In this document: positions 25,429 through 34,250 of the stretch, in pieces
Layout: every line of letters begins with the position of its first letter
Numbering within the stretch: position 1 is the first letter of the stretch
Assembly: GCF_008065155.1 (NCBI RefSeq)
Contig: NZ_CP042819.1
Location: forward strand, 2,796,922 to 2,860,921
DNA: 64,000 nt
Direction: 5' to 3'
Source of the DNA: Octadecabacter sp. SW4
GTDB taxonomy: Bacteria > Pseudomonadota > Alphaproteobacteria > Rhodobacterales > Rhodobacteraceae
Notes under the pieces: generated by a model
What the model saw: the letters and a program-made list of their open reading frames with translations, nothing else
The model's database searches: none
What the model was told of the DNA's origin: nothing
Program-made: the position numbers and the translations under genes

Positions 25429-27345
25429 TTATCGCAGCGCGCCCACGGCGCGCAGTTCATCGGCCTTTTCGGCGTTATACCACCAGAAATCCAGTTCGCC
25501 TATGGCATAGGGTGGCAATTCTTCGGGGCGTTCAAACATGTCGTAATAGGCCAGCCAGCGGTTGCCCAGATACCACGCGGGCGTGATAAACCTTTCGGCC
25601 CGCATGATCCGGTCAATCGCCCGCACCCCCGCGGCCATTTCATCATAGGATTCCGCCCCTTCAACAAAGTCGATCAATGCATCCACGGCCGGATGCGAAA
25701 AGCCCGCTGGGTTGAACACATCATCCACATCTTCGGAGCCATATTTCTGTCCAAGGCCGCTGCCTTCCTCGAGGCCCGAGGTATAGCCGTCATAGATCAT
25801 CTCGTAATCAAAGGTCTGGCTGCGCAGTTGGTATTGCGCGGGGTCCACGCGGTTATAGACAGCATCCACGCCAAGACGTTTCAGATTATCGATGTAGGGC
25901 ATGATGATCCGGTCAAACGATGGGCTGACACTCAGGAACTCAAGCGTGAATGCCTCTCCGGCCGCATTACGCAGCATCCCATCATCGCCGGCAACCCAGC
26001 CGGCGTCCTCCATCAGGGCAAGGGCCGCACGCAGATTGCCGCGATCAAGCTGGCGTTCGCCAGAGGTGTGCGGCGTGACGGCCGGATCGGTCAGCAAGGA
26101 TGGATCAATCAAGTCGGCCACGGTTTGCAGCAGTTCAAGCTCGCGGCCCTCGGGCACGCCGGTCGCGGCCAGCGCGCTGCCTTGCCAGAAACTCTCGCGT
26201 TGCTGGAACAGGCCATATTGCAGCGTGTCATTGGTCCAGGTGAAGTTATACATCAGGCCCAGTGCCTCGCGGACGCGGACATCATCGAATTTGGGATTAC
26301 GCAGGTTCAGCAAGAACCCCGTCGCATTCGGCACGGTGCCGACCGGCACAACATCCTGCACGACCCATTCATTGGTCAGCGCGGGAAAATCATAACCCGT
26401 TGCCCAGGTCAGGCTGCTGTTTTCCTGCCGAAAGGTGTATTCACCCGATTTGAACGCCTCGAACGCAGTCGTGGTATCGGCAAAGTATTCCACCCGGATC
26501 GTGTCGAAATTGTAGTGACCAACACTCAGCGGATGGTCCGCGCCCCAATAATCGGGATTGCGGCGATAGACGATCCGGCGGCCCGCATCATAGCTGTCCA
26601 GCATATAGGGGCCAGTGCCGGGCGAGATTTCAAAGCGGCTTTCATCCAGCTTGGCACCGGTTTCCTCGTACCAGGCCTCGCTCCACACCGGCGTGCTGCC
26701 CACCAGCGAAATCAGTCCCTTGCGCGGGATACCTTCGGCGAACACAAACTTGACTGTGTAGTCATCCAGCGCCTCGACCGAGGCAATCACCTGTTTCACA
26801 TATGATCCGTAAGACGGCGTGCCCTCGTCGCGCAACAGTTCGTGGCTGAAGACCATGTCCTGAGCCGTCATCGGCGTCCCGTCCGAAAAAATCACATCAC
26901 GGCGCATGTTGAAGATGACCCAATCCTGGCTTTCAGGATATTCGATGGTTTCGCACAGCAGGCAATAGGCCGATCCAACCTCGTCTGCCGTTGGGGTCAT
27001 GACCCTTTCATAAGGGATGCTTGACAGGCGGCCCGGCGTTCCGCGCTGGGTCGCAAAGGGGTTCATGCTGTCAAAGGTGCCCTGCGCCCAAATCGCAATT
27101 TCACCGCCCTTGGGCGCGTCTGGGTTCACATAGTCCAGCTGCGTGAAATCCGCGGGATAGGCCAGCTCGCCAAAGTTGGAGAATCCGTGGCTGGTAATGA
27201 TGGTCTCGTGACTGTCAGCCAGCGCCTGATGCGCCCAAAGCACCCCGCCAATCATGATTGCCGTGCCTGTAAACCAAAGACGCGTGCGGTCCTTGGCAGG
27301 AAATGCAACACGGGTGCGAGGCAGGCGTTGGGCGGGACGATGCAT
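25429..27345 (-). CDS. yejA: Extracellular solute-binding protein, peptide/microcin-type (YejA)
   Basis: A 638-residue family 5 solute-binding protein. The signal peptide runs from basic residues through FTGTAIMIGGVLWAHQALA to a cleavage site near residue 44 (ALA-DSH). The mature protein begins HGFSNFGELAYPADFTQLDY, characteristic of YejA-like proteins. It captures peptides in the periplasm for YejBEF. I use ATG 27345 because AAAGGAGA lies eight bases upstream; an ATG at 27447 lacks this. A long ORF on the other strand across this gene is only a codon-bias shadow. Confidence 0.92.
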   Translation of the reverse strand: MHRPAQRLPRTRVAFPAKDRTRLWFTGTAIMIGGVLWAHQALADSHETIITSHGFSNFGELAYPADFTQLDYVNPDAPKGGEIAIWAQGTFDSMNPFATQRGTPGRLSSIPYERVMTPTADEVGSAYCLLCETIEYPESQDWVIFNMRRDVIFSDGTPMTAQDMVFSHELLRDEGTPSYGSYVKQVIASVEALDDYTVKFVFAEGIPRKGLISLVGSTPVWSEAWYEETGAKLDESRFEISPGTGPYMLDSYDAGRRIVYRRNPDYWGADHPLSVGHYNFDTIRVEYFADTTTAFEAFKSGEYTFRQENSSLTWATGYDFPALTNEWVVQDVVPVGTVPNATGFLLNLRNPKFDDVRVREALGLMYNFTWTNDTLQYGLFQQRESFWQGSALAATGVPEGRELELLQTVADLIDPSLLTDPAVTPHTSGERQLDRGNLRAALALMEDAGWVAGDDGMLRNAAGEAFTLEFLSVSPSFDRIIMPYIDNLKRLGVDAVYNRVDPAQYQLRSQTFDYEMIYDGYTSGLEEGSGLGQKYGSEDVDDVFNPAGFSHPAVDALIDFVEGAESYDEMAAGVRAIDRIMRAERFITPAWYLGNRWLAYYDMFERPEELPPYAIGELDFWWYNAEKADELRAVGALR

Positions 27346-27451
27346 CAAATTCTCCTTTGGGCCTAAGCAGTGAAACAACGCTAAAGGTGCAGGCCGCCAA
27401 CATTCAAGTTGAGATTGCGTGATCAGCGAGTGATCAAAGCCTTTCACAACG

Positions 27452-27479
27452 AAAAAGGCCGCCCCCGGAAGGAGCGGCC
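27452..27479 (-). terminator. Rho-independent terminator of the cytochrome c gene
   Basis: On the minus strand GGCCGCTCC pairs with GGGGCGGCC around a short loop and is followed by TTTTTC. It lies about 25 bases past the cytochrome gene stop and just before the yejA start region. Confidence 0.85.
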
Positions 27480-27504
27480 CGAACCTACGGCAGTGGCAGC
27501 CGAT

Positions 27505-28026
27505 TTAGTCATCAAGGCTATCAAGATAGGCAATCAGGTTCGCGCGGTCTTCGATCTTGCGCATCCCGTTATAGCTCATCGCGGTGCCGGGGGCGTAACC
27601 CTTGGGGTTTTCCAGAAAGAGGTTCAGGTTTTCCGGTGTCCACACATCGGCGACCGCTGTCAGCGCGCCGGAATAGCCATAGCCCTCGGCGGCGCCCACG
27701 TCACGGCCGACAACACCGATAAGATAGGGACCGGTGCCATTTTCGCCAGCCTCAAGCGCGTGACAGGCGCGGCAGGTGCGCCACAGCCCTTCGCCTGCGC
27801 TGACATCAGCCGTCGCGTAGACCTCTGCAAAGGCCGGGCCTTCATCAACAACCACTTCAGTGCCCTCCTCGCCTTCGACTGCGATCTCATAGGCTTGGGT
27901 CTTGTTGTGTTCACTGCCGCTGCTGGTTTTGTAAATCGTTTCTGAAGCCCAGCCGGCCAACAGGAATACCAAAAGAGTGCCGCACAAAGCACCTACAATT
28001 TTCGTCGTCGTCATTGTGTCGAACAT
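27505..28026 (-). CDS. Membrane-anchored c-type cytochrome
   Basis: A 173-residue protein with an uncleaved N-terminal helix (residues ~10-28, VGALCGTLLVFLLAGWASE), an acidic linker, and a class I cytochrome c domain. The haem site is C85-R-A-C88-H89; the likely axial Met is M150 in PGTAMSYNG. It should carry electrons in the periplasm from the bc1 complex to the terminal oxidase, like the anchored cytochromes c-y / c552 of Rhodobacter and Paracoccus. An in-frame ATG at 28014 is an alternative start. It is divergent from pheA. Confidence 0.9.
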   Translation of the reverse strand: MFDTMTTTKIVGALCGTLLVFLLAGWASETIYKTSSGSEHNKTQAYEIAVEGEEGTEVVVDEGPAFAEVYATADVSAGEGLWRTCRACHALEAGENGTGPYLIGVVGRDVGAAEGYGYSGALTAVADVWTPENLNLFLENPKGYAPGTAMSYNGMRKIEDRANLIAYLDSLDD

Positions 28027-28146
28027 GTCGCGTTCCGTTTCGATCAAAGGTTGGCAGACGTGTATCCGCTTCCATGCCCATCTTGCAAGGTGTAGCACCG
28101 CGACGAAATGCCCATTTTTCGAGTCCAAGGGGGGAAGGACACCAAA

Positions 28147-28998
28147 ATGACCGCAAAAATCGCCTTTCAGGGGGAACTGGGTGCCTATGGCCATCAGGCC
28201 TGCGCCGAAGCCCGACCCAATTATGACCCCCTGCCCTGCGCCACTTTTGATGACGCCATCGAGGCCGTGCGCAAAGGTGAAGCGGACCTCGGGATGATCG
28301 CTGTCGAAAACTCGACCTACGGACGCGTGGCCGATGTGCATTCGCTTTTGCCCGAAAGCGGGTTGCATATCGTCGACGAAGCCTTCGTGCGGGTGCATAT
28401 CAACCTGCTGGGCCTGCCCGATGCGCGGGTTGATGATATCAAGACGGCCCTTGGGCATGTGGTGATTCTACCACAGTGCGCGGGCTATTTGCGCGAACAC
28501 GGCATCCGCGGTCAGGTCAGTTCCGATAATGCCCGTGCAGCGCGTGACGTGGCATCAGGCGATGACCGCACGGTTGCGGCGCTGGCCTCGGAACTGGCCG
28601 CCGATATTTACGGGCTCAAGATTCTGGCGCGCAACATCGAAGATCACGATCGTAACACCACCCGTTTCCTGATCATGTCACGCGAACCCGATTACAAAAA
28701 GCGCGGCAAACATGTGATGATGACCAGCTTTGTGTTTCGTGTGCGCAACATTCCCGCCGCACTTTACAAGGCGATGGGCGGCTTTGCGACCAACGGCGTA
28801 AACATGACCAAACTCGAAAGCTACATGGTTGGCGGGCATTTCACGGCGACACAGTTCTACGCCGAAATCGAAGGCCATCCCGATGACCGCAACGTGCAAC
28901 TGGCGCTGGACGAATTGGATTACTTTACCGACCACCTGCATGTGATGGGAGTTTATCCGTCTGCCACGCGCCGCCACGAAATCACGCGCGACAAATAG
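28147..28998 (+). CDS. pheA: Prephenate dehydratase
   Basis: A 283-residue monofunctional enzyme: the prephenate dehydratase domain (IAFQGELGAYGHQACAEA, GMIAVENSTYGRVAD, and NTTRFLIMSR with the catalytic Thr) followed by an ACT regulatory domain (FRVRNIPAALYKAMGGFATN...LESYMVGG). It makes phenylpyruvate for phenylalanine synthesis and is probably inhibited by Phe through the ACT domain. ATG 28147 follows GGGGGAAGGAC; an ATG 13 codons upstream lacks a site. No chorismate mutase domain is fused. Confidence 0.95.
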   Translation: MTAKIAFQGELGAYGHQACAEARPNYDPLPCATFDDAIEAVRKGEADLGMIAVENSTYGRVADVHSLLPESGLHIVDEAFVRVHINLLGLPDARVDDIKTALGHVVILPQCAGYLREHGIRGQVSSDNARAARDVASGDDRTVAALASELAADIYGLKILARNIEDHDRNTTRFLIMSREPDYKKRGKHVMMTSFVFRVRNIPAALYKAMGGFATNGVNMTKLESYMVGGHFTATQFYAEIEGHPDDRNVQLALDELDYFTDHLHVMGVYPSATRRHEITRDK

Positions 28999-29010
28999 GC
29001 GCTGCGCGGT

Positions 29011-29469
29011 CTAGGCGTAGCGTTCTTCGACGTCTTCGGCGAAATCGGCAACCCGCAAGGCAAAGCGCTTGTTCATGTTCCCCTTGGCAAGGGCCAGTGA
29101 TTTCACAAGCAATTTGGCCGCAAGCGTCTTAGGGGTCAGTTCTACTGAAACGCTCAGCCGGGTGCGGCTGCGTGACAGGGCCACGAGGTCGATCTGGGTC
29201 ACGCCGTCAATGCTTTTGGATGCAATCTCGGCGGTGAACCCGTTAGGGGCTTCAAGCCCGGCCAGGGTCGCACGCAAGCGACGCTCCTTGCCGCGATATT
29301 TGAACGACACATCCCACGCCGAACCAACCTGCGCTGTCGCATGGGTATCGACCCGTTTGATGTCAGCACCACGGCGCAGCGCCGATCTTTCAAAACTGTG
29401 AAAGTCGGACACCTCTTTGAATACATGTTCAATCGGCGCTTCGATGTCTTCCTTGGTCGTGAATTTCAT
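29011..29469 (-). CDS. SRPBCC-fold protein
   Basis: A 152-residue START/SRPBCC-like protein: it opens with the usual KFTTKEDIEAPIEHVFKEVS strand-helix, has a GSAWDVSFKYRGKERR beta sheet and ends in a long helix KLLVKSLALAKGNMNKRF. Such proteins bind hydrophobic ligands; no ligand can be named. It starts 52 bases downstream of nudC on the same strand and may be co-transcribed with it. Confidence 0.75.
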   Translation of the reverse strand: MKFTTKEDIEAPIEHVFKEVSDFHSFERSALRRGADIKRVDTHATAQVGSAWDVSFKYRGKERRLRATLAGLEAPNGFTAEIASKSIDGVTQIDLVALSRSRTRLSVSVELTPKTLAAKLLVKSLALAKGNMNKRFALRVADFAEDVEERYA

Positions 29470-29521
29470 GCCTGATCTGCCTGTTTTTGTAGGGCGTGGC
29501 CCGTTTCATGCATTTGTCGCC

Positions 29522-30484
29522 TTATTCAAGATCATCCGCAAGCCAGTTACGCAACAAGAAGTGCGCGATCGCCCCTTCCCGCGCGGGTTTGATCAGAGGA
29601 TGACGACCAGCGAAAATCTGCAACATCTCCTCGCGGGTGACCCATAGTGCATCCTCGATTTCTGCAGGATCAATCGTGATGTCGCGCCCCAGGGCCTCAC
29701 CACGGCAGCCCAGCATCAGTGACGCGGGGAACGGCCAGGGTTGGCTGGCAAGATATGACACCACACCAACAGGCACGCCCGATTCTTCAAACACCTCGCG
29801 GCGCACCGCTGCCTCGATGGTCTCACCGGGTTCGACAAACCCCGCCAGCAAGGAATACATCCCCTCCGGCCACCCCGGTGAGCGCCCCAAAAGCACCGAA
29901 TTCCCGTGGGTGATCAGCATGATGACAACGGGGTCCGTGCGTGGATAATGATGCGCACCGCAACGGGGGCAATCGCGCTGCCAACCGGCCGCGGCCATGA
30001 CACTTTCGGCACCGCAACTGGCGCAAAACCGATGGCTCAGGTGCCACTGAAAGACGGCGCGCGCGATCGCGGCGAGCTCAGCCTCGCGCGCGGTCAGCCC
30101 GGTCATCACGGCGCGCAATTCGGCAAAGCGGTGATCAGCGGGCAATGCGGGGTGGCATTGTTCGCTGGGGTCCAGAAACTGGTTCAGGGTGCTGTCATCC
30201 AGATCGTCCGGCACCCAGCCCGACAAATCAGCGGCAAATAGCGCCGCTCCGTCATCAAGCCCCAGGAACACCTGATCGACTCCGGCATCGGCCATCACGG
30301 CGTGATCAAGCGGCAGCAAAGCCAGCGCCCCGTCTTCATACACCAACGGCTTGCCGCGCCAGATCAGCATCGCCCGGGCAGAAGATTGCGCGCGCATGCG
30401 ATCCAGCGCCGCCGGGTCACTGCGCAGGGGCCCCGCACGATCAAGCGCTGCGCCGCCAAATGTTACCGTTTCTGCGTGTCTCAT
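29522..30484 (-). CDS. nudC: NADH pyrophosphatase NudC
   Basis: A Nudix hydrolase of about 320 residues with a zinc ribbon (CASCGAE and CPRCGAHHYPR) ahead of the Nudix box GFVEPGETIEAAVRREVFEE-SG and the downstream SQPWPFPASLM motif that marks NudC. It hydrolyses NAD(H) to NMN(H) and AMP, and in some bacteria removes NAD caps from RNA. Family alignment favours ATG 30484 (MRHAETVTFGG); a longer form from ATG 30553 has the better upstream AGGGTG, so the start is uncertain. Confidence 0.9.
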   Translation of the reverse strand: MRHAETVTFGGAALDRAGPLRSDPAALDRMRAQSSARAMLIWRGKPLVYEDGALALLPLDHAVMADAGVDQVFLGLDDGAALFAADLSGWVPDDLDDSTLNQFLDPSEQCHPALPADHRFAELRAVMTGLTAREAELAAIARAVFQWHLSHRFCASCGAESVMAAAGWQRDCPRCGAHHYPRTDPVVIMLITHGNSVLLGRSPGWPEGMYSLLAGFVEPGETIEAAVRREVFEESGVPVGVVSYLASQPWPFPASLMLGCRGEALGRDITIDPAEIEDALWVTREEMLQIFAGRHPLIKPAREGAIAHFLLRNWLADDLE

Positions 30485-30605
30485 GCGCCACAACTGCCAC
30501 GCAGGCGGAAAAGGCGCAATCGAACGCAGCAGCGAACTTGCATTCGGGCCCATTCACCCTAAGGTTGAATTTCCGAAATCCTGCCCTTCATCGGCGAGGC
30601 ACCTT

Positions 30606-32492
30606 TTGACCACCACGACCCTGCGCATCCTCGAAACCACCGACCTGCATGTGCATCTTCTTCCATACGACTACTACACTGACCGGCCAGACGTCGGCGT
30701 GGGCCTGTCGCGCACGGCCAGCCTGATCCGTCAGATGCGCGCGCAGGTTCCCAATTGCCTGCTGTTTGACAATGGTGACTTTTTACAGGGCACACCTCTG
30801 TCCGATCTTGTGGCGCAACAAAATAGCGCTGGTTGCACAGATATTCACCCGGCAATCGCGGCGATGAACACATTGCACTATGACGCCGCGACGCTGGGCA
30901 ATCACGAGTTCAACTTTGGTCTGGAATTCCTGCGCGATGCCTTGGCGCAGGCGCATTTTCCAGTGACCTGTTCCAATGTCGTTCGCGCCCTCGGGGCCAC
31001 GCCCGCGCAGGATGAAACGCTCTTGCCGCAATATCTGATACTGGACCGGATGCTGACGGACGATTCCGGTCAGGCGCACCCCATCAGGATCGGGGTGATT
31101 GGCGCGGCACCACCCCAAATTCTGCAATGGGACGGCCAGCACCTCGCGGGCCGTGTCAGCACGCGCGATATCGTTGCAACGGCCCGCGCCGTGGTGCCGC
31201 AGATCAAGGCTGACGGGGCAGATATCATCATCGCGCTTTGCCACTCAGGCATCGGTGCACAGGGCGAAACCAACATGATGGAAAATGCCGCCGTGCCGCT
31301 GGCCGCGATTGCCGGAATCGACGTGGTTCTGGCAGGGCACACGCATCTGGTGTTCCCCAGCAATCAATTTGCTAAAACCGATGCGATTGATCCCGAAAAG
31401 GGGCACCTCCACGGTAAACCAGCGGTGATGGCAGGATTCAACGGGTCGCACTTGGGGGTTGTCGACCTGACGCTCAGCTTTGACAAAGGCCGCTGGCAAA
31501 TTATACATGATACCGTGCGTGCGGTTCCGATTGCGCGCCGCGATCCGCGATCAGATACCGTTCACGGGTTGGTTGCCTGTGACGCACAGGTGCGCGACGC
31601 CGCTCTTGCCGCCCACGCAGCAACGGTAGACCGTGTGCGCCAGCCCATCGGAGCCACCCCGGTACCGCTGCAAAGCTACTTTGCGATGGTCGCCAACGAC
31701 ATCACGATCAGGATCGTCGCACAGGCCCAACGCAAGGCCGCAGCCGCGATCCTTGCAAACGGTCCACGCGCGGGACAACCGGTGTTGTCAGCAGTTGCGC
31801 CCTTTAAAGTGGGCGCGCGCGGCGGGCCGAATTACTTTGTCGACATCCCCGCTGGTCCGCTGGAACAGCGCAATGTCGCGGATCTTTACCTTTATCCAAA
31901 CACGCTGTCCTTGCTGGAAATTACCGGCGCGCAGCTGCACCTTTGGCTGGAACGCGCGGCAGGTGCTTTTGCGCGAATCACACGAGGCGTGACGGATCAA
32001 CCGCTGCTTGACCCCAGCTTTCCCAGCTACAACTTTGATGTGATTGACGGGTTGACCTATGAAATCGACCCGACCGCCCCATCGCGCTTTGACGCGCAGG
32101 GCGTCGAAATCAACCCGGCCGCGCGGCGCATCCGCGACCTGCGGCTGGATGGCCTGCCCGTTTCCAATGATCAGACATATCTTGTGATCACCAATAGCTA
32201 CCGCGCGGGCGGCGGCGGCGGCTTTCAGGGGGCACTGGGCGGCACCGTGATCGCGCAGGGCATGTCCAGTATCCGCGATGCCCTGCTTGATCATTTGCGT
32301 GACGGCACTGACGCACCCCGCGATCCTGCCGCGACATGGCGCTTTCGCCCGCTTCCCGACACAGCCGCGCAGTTTGAAAGCAGCCCGCACGCAAGGCGGT
32401 TCGTGAACACCATCAAAGACCGCGCCATCACATATCTTGGCCCCGCTACAAACGGCTTTGCCCAATATGCATTGCGCTTTGACGCCGCTTAG
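30606..32492 (+). CDS. cpdB: 2',3'-cyclic-nucleotide 2'-phosphodiesterase / 3'-nucleotidase, no visible signal peptide
   Basis: A 628-residue two-domain enzyme: an N-terminal metallophosphatase (TTDLHVHLLPYDYYTD, LLFDNGDFLQGTPLSD, LGNHEFNFGL, LAGHTHLVFP) and a C-terminal 5'-nucleotidase domain (YFVDIPAGPLEQRNVADLYL, YNFDVIDGLTYEID). CpdB enzymes are normally periplasmic. Here homology begins almost immediately after the only start with a Shine-Dalgarno, TTG 30606 (GAGG at 30595-30598), leaving no room for a signal peptide. A longer in-frame extension to ATG 30351 runs antisense to nudC and is not signal-like. It may therefore be cytoplasmic. Confidence 0.88.
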   Translation: MTTTTLRILETTDLHVHLLPYDYYTDRPDVGVGLSRTASLIRQMRAQVPNCLLFDNGDFLQGTPLSDLVAQQNSAGCTDIHPAIAAMNTLHYDAATLGNHEFNFGLEFLRDALAQAHFPVTCSNVVRALGATPAQDETLLPQYLILDRMLTDDSGQAHPIRIGVIGAAPPQILQWDGQHLAGRVSTRDIVATARAVVPQIKADGADIIIALCHSGIGAQGETNMMENAAVPLAAIAGIDVVLAGHTHLVFPSNQFAKTDAIDPEKGHLHGKPAVMAGFNGSHLGVVDLTLSFDKGRWQIIHDTVRAVPIARRDPRSDTVHGLVACDAQVRDAALAAHAATVDRVRQPIGATPVPLQSYFAMVANDITIRIVAQAQRKAAAAILANGPRAGQPVLSAVAPFKVGARGGPNYFVDIPAGPLEQRNVADLYLYPNTLSLLEITGAQLHLWLERAAGAFARITRGVTDQPLLDPSFPSYNFDVIDGLTYEIDPTAPSRFDAQGVEINPAARRIRDLRLDGLPVSNDQTYLVITNSYRAGGGGGFQGALGGTVIAQGMSSIRDALLDHLRDGTDAPRDPAATWRFRPLPDTAAQFESSPHARRFVNTIKDRAITYLGPATNGFAQYALRFDAA

Positions 32493-32533
32493 GGGCAAAA
32501 AGCGGGCGTAGTACCAAAGCAAAGGCGCGTGAC

Positions 32534-32878
32534 ATGAAAAAGCTGTTGTTCCTGACGGTCGTTCTGGCCGCAATTGCCGCATACATGACGAACCCAAGCG
32601 CCGACGGTATCGAGGCGCAGATCGACACGATGCTGCAAGGCGCGATCAGCGATGGCCAGCTTGACGATGTGAATGATCCGGCGGCGGTCGTTCTGTTGGC
32701 CCTGTGCAAATCGGATGTGCCTGCCTGCGCACAGATGTTGCGCCAGGGGATGGATGTGAGGCTAAGCGATCAAAAGCTGTTCACCACAGTGCGCGCCAGC
32801 GGCTTTGGCAAGGCCGTGACCTGTTACGGGGCCTATGCACGGCTTTTCTGCCCGGGCGGGTTGCGCGACGACGCCTAG
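32534..32878 (+). CDS. Small secreted or membrane-anchored protein of unknown function
   Basis: A 114-residue protein with an N-terminal hydrophobic segment (KKLLFLTVVLAAIAAYM). The rest is soluble, with four cysteines (ALCKSDVPACAQ and TCYGAYARLFC) that could form two disulfides in the periplasm. It follows cpdB by 41 bases and may be co-transcribed. I do not recognise a family. Confidence 0.7.
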   Translation: MKKLLFLTVVLAAIAAYMTNPSADGIEAQIDTMLQGAISDGQLDDVNDPAAVVLLALCKSDVPACAQMLRQGMDVRLSDQKLFTTVRASGFGKAVTCYGAYARLFCPGGLRDDA

Positions 32879-32884
32879 CATCCC

Positions 32885-32913
32885 TTGCGCCACCGTCCCC
32901 GCCCCCCTATATG
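32885..32913 (+). promoter_or_regulatory. Candidate promoter of the SRP RNA
   Basis: TTGCGC at 32885-32890 and TATATG at 32908-32913 are separated by 17 bases, placing a start site near 32920 at the 5' end of the SRP RNA. Confidence 0.5.
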
Positions 32914-33020
32914 AGGGGCGAGAGGTTGGCGCGGGCAAGCGCCTCGCCAACCTGGTCAGGTCCGGAAGGAAGCAGCCACAACGAGCCCCGCTTGGGTCGA
33001 TGTCCAGCCTCTCACCTCGC
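32914..33020 (+). ncRNA. ffs: Signal recognition particle RNA (4.5S type)
   Basis: The conserved apical sequence GGTCAGGTCCGGAAGGAAGC lies at about 32954-32980, and the flanks pair as a long helix (AGAGGTTGG near the 5' side with CCAGCCTCT near the 3' side, closed by GCGAG/CTCGC). This is the small bacterial SRP RNA, which binds Ffh. The ends are approximate to within a few bases. Confidence 0.93.
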
Positions 33021-33055
33021 GCCCTTTGCGCAAACGCCACGTCAGGAGGATCACC

Positions 33056-33100
33056 ATGATTGCATCAGTATCCCCTTTACCGGATTTGGCGCATTCCTGA
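33056..33100 (+). CDS. Candidate 14-residue leader peptide between ffs and rsgA
   Basis: ATG at 33056 is preceded by a perfect AGGAGG at 33044-33049 with ideal spacing, and opens a 15-codon frame (MIASVSPLPDLAHS, stop TGA). It ends 54 bases before rsgA. It is the strongest ribosome binding site in this part of the window but drives no long gene. It could be a leader peptide that affects rsgA, or the remnant start of a lost gene. Confidence 0.4.
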   Translation: MIASVSPLPDLAHS

Positions 33101-33154
33101 AGGACACGCGCCTTTGCCCGCTTTGATCCTTTTTCCTGATCGACGGCACTCACA

Positions 33155-34186
33155 ATGACAGACCTGACGCTGGCCAGCCTTGGCTGGTCCCCTTTCTTTG
33201 AAGCCCAACGCGATGCGGACGACATTGGAACACCTGCGCGTGTCACCGCTGTGCATCGCGCCAGCGTGACCGTGCTTGGCCCCCAAGGGATCGCCACGCT
33301 TTTGCCCCCCCAACAGGCTGGCAACTATGCGGTGGGTGATTGGGTGCTGCATGACGGCACAGTGATCACCCGCCTGCTGCACCGCCAGACCGAAGTGTCG
33401 CGCCGCGCCGCGGGCGAAGTAGCGATGCGGCAATTGATTGCGGCCAACGTCGATACGCTTGCGATTGTCACCAGTTGCAACGCAGATTTCAACGTTGCCC
33501 GCCTTGAACGCTATCTGGCGATGGCCGGGGCGGCGGGCTGTTTGCCGCTGATCGTGCTGACCAAGGCGGACGAATGCGCCGATGTGGACAGCTACATTGA
33601 TCGCGCGCAGGATCTATCGGCGCTCGCGTCCGTCATCGCAATTGATGCACGCGATCCCGAGGATGCCAAACGCCTTTATCCGTGGTGCAGGAACGGCCAG
33701 ACCCTCGCGCTGGTCGGATCGTCCGGCGTGGGCAAGACCACGTTGCAAAACCTGCTGACAGGGATCGAGGACGCGACCCAGGGCATGCGCGAAGATGATG
33801 CCAAGGGACGCCACACCACGACCAGCCGCGCCCTGCGCCCGACCCTTGCAGGCGGCTGGCTGATCGACACGCCTGGCATGCGCGAGTTACGCCTGACCGA
33901 CGCGGCCGAAGGGATCGACGCTGTATTTGGTGACCTCAGCGAATTGGCGCAGGAGTGCAAATTCAACGACTGCGCCCATGAAAGCGAGCCGGGTTGCGCC
34001 ATTCAGGCGGCAATCGCCGCGGGAACGATTGACGCGGATCGCCTTGCGCGCTGGCAAAAACTGCTGCGCGAGGACGAATACAACAGTGAATCCGTGGCCG
34101 AGGCCCGTGCCCGCAATAAAAAGCTGGGTAAGATGTATCGCAGCGTGCTGAGCGCAAAGCACACCAAACGCGGTAACGAGTCGTGA
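33155..34186 (+). CDS. rsgA: Ribosome small-subunit-dependent GTPase A
   Basis: A 343-residue circularly permuted GTPase: an OB-like N-terminal domain, then G4 (VLTKADEC), G1 GSSGVGKTT (around residue 188), and G3 DTPGMREL, ending in the zinc-binding CKFNDCAHESEPGC. It acts in late maturation of the 30S subunit. The start ATG 33155 lacks a strong Shine-Dalgarno, in contrast to the 14-codon ORF just upstream. It converges on the phosphatase gene. Confidence 0.93.
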   Translation: MTDLTLASLGWSPFFEAQRDADDIGTPARVTAVHRASVTVLGPQGIATLLPPQQAGNYAVGDWVLHDGTVITRLLHRQTEVSRRAAGEVAMRQLIAANVDTLAIVTSCNADFNVARLERYLAMAGAAGCLPLIVLTKADECADVDSYIDRAQDLSALASVIAIDARDPEDAKRLYPWCRNGQTLALVGSSGVGKTTLQNLLTGIEDATQGMREDDAKGRHTTTSRALRPTLAGGWLIDTPGMRELRLTDAAEGIDAVFGDLSELAQECKFNDCAHESEPGCAIQAAIAAGTIDADRLARWQKLLREDEYNSESVAEARARNKKLGKMYRSVLSAKHTKRGNES

Positions 34187-34250
34187 TGGCGTTTGCGTTG
34201 CGCAGGCCGCCGCACCAACTTCGCAATCAATGCCAACCAGCGGAAAACAC

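Noticed and set aside
25294..26805. 503-codon open frame on the plus strand, antisense to yejA
   Set aside because: It lies fully opposite a clear solute-binding protein gene, has no recognisable domain, and long antisense frames are expected at this GC content and codon bias.
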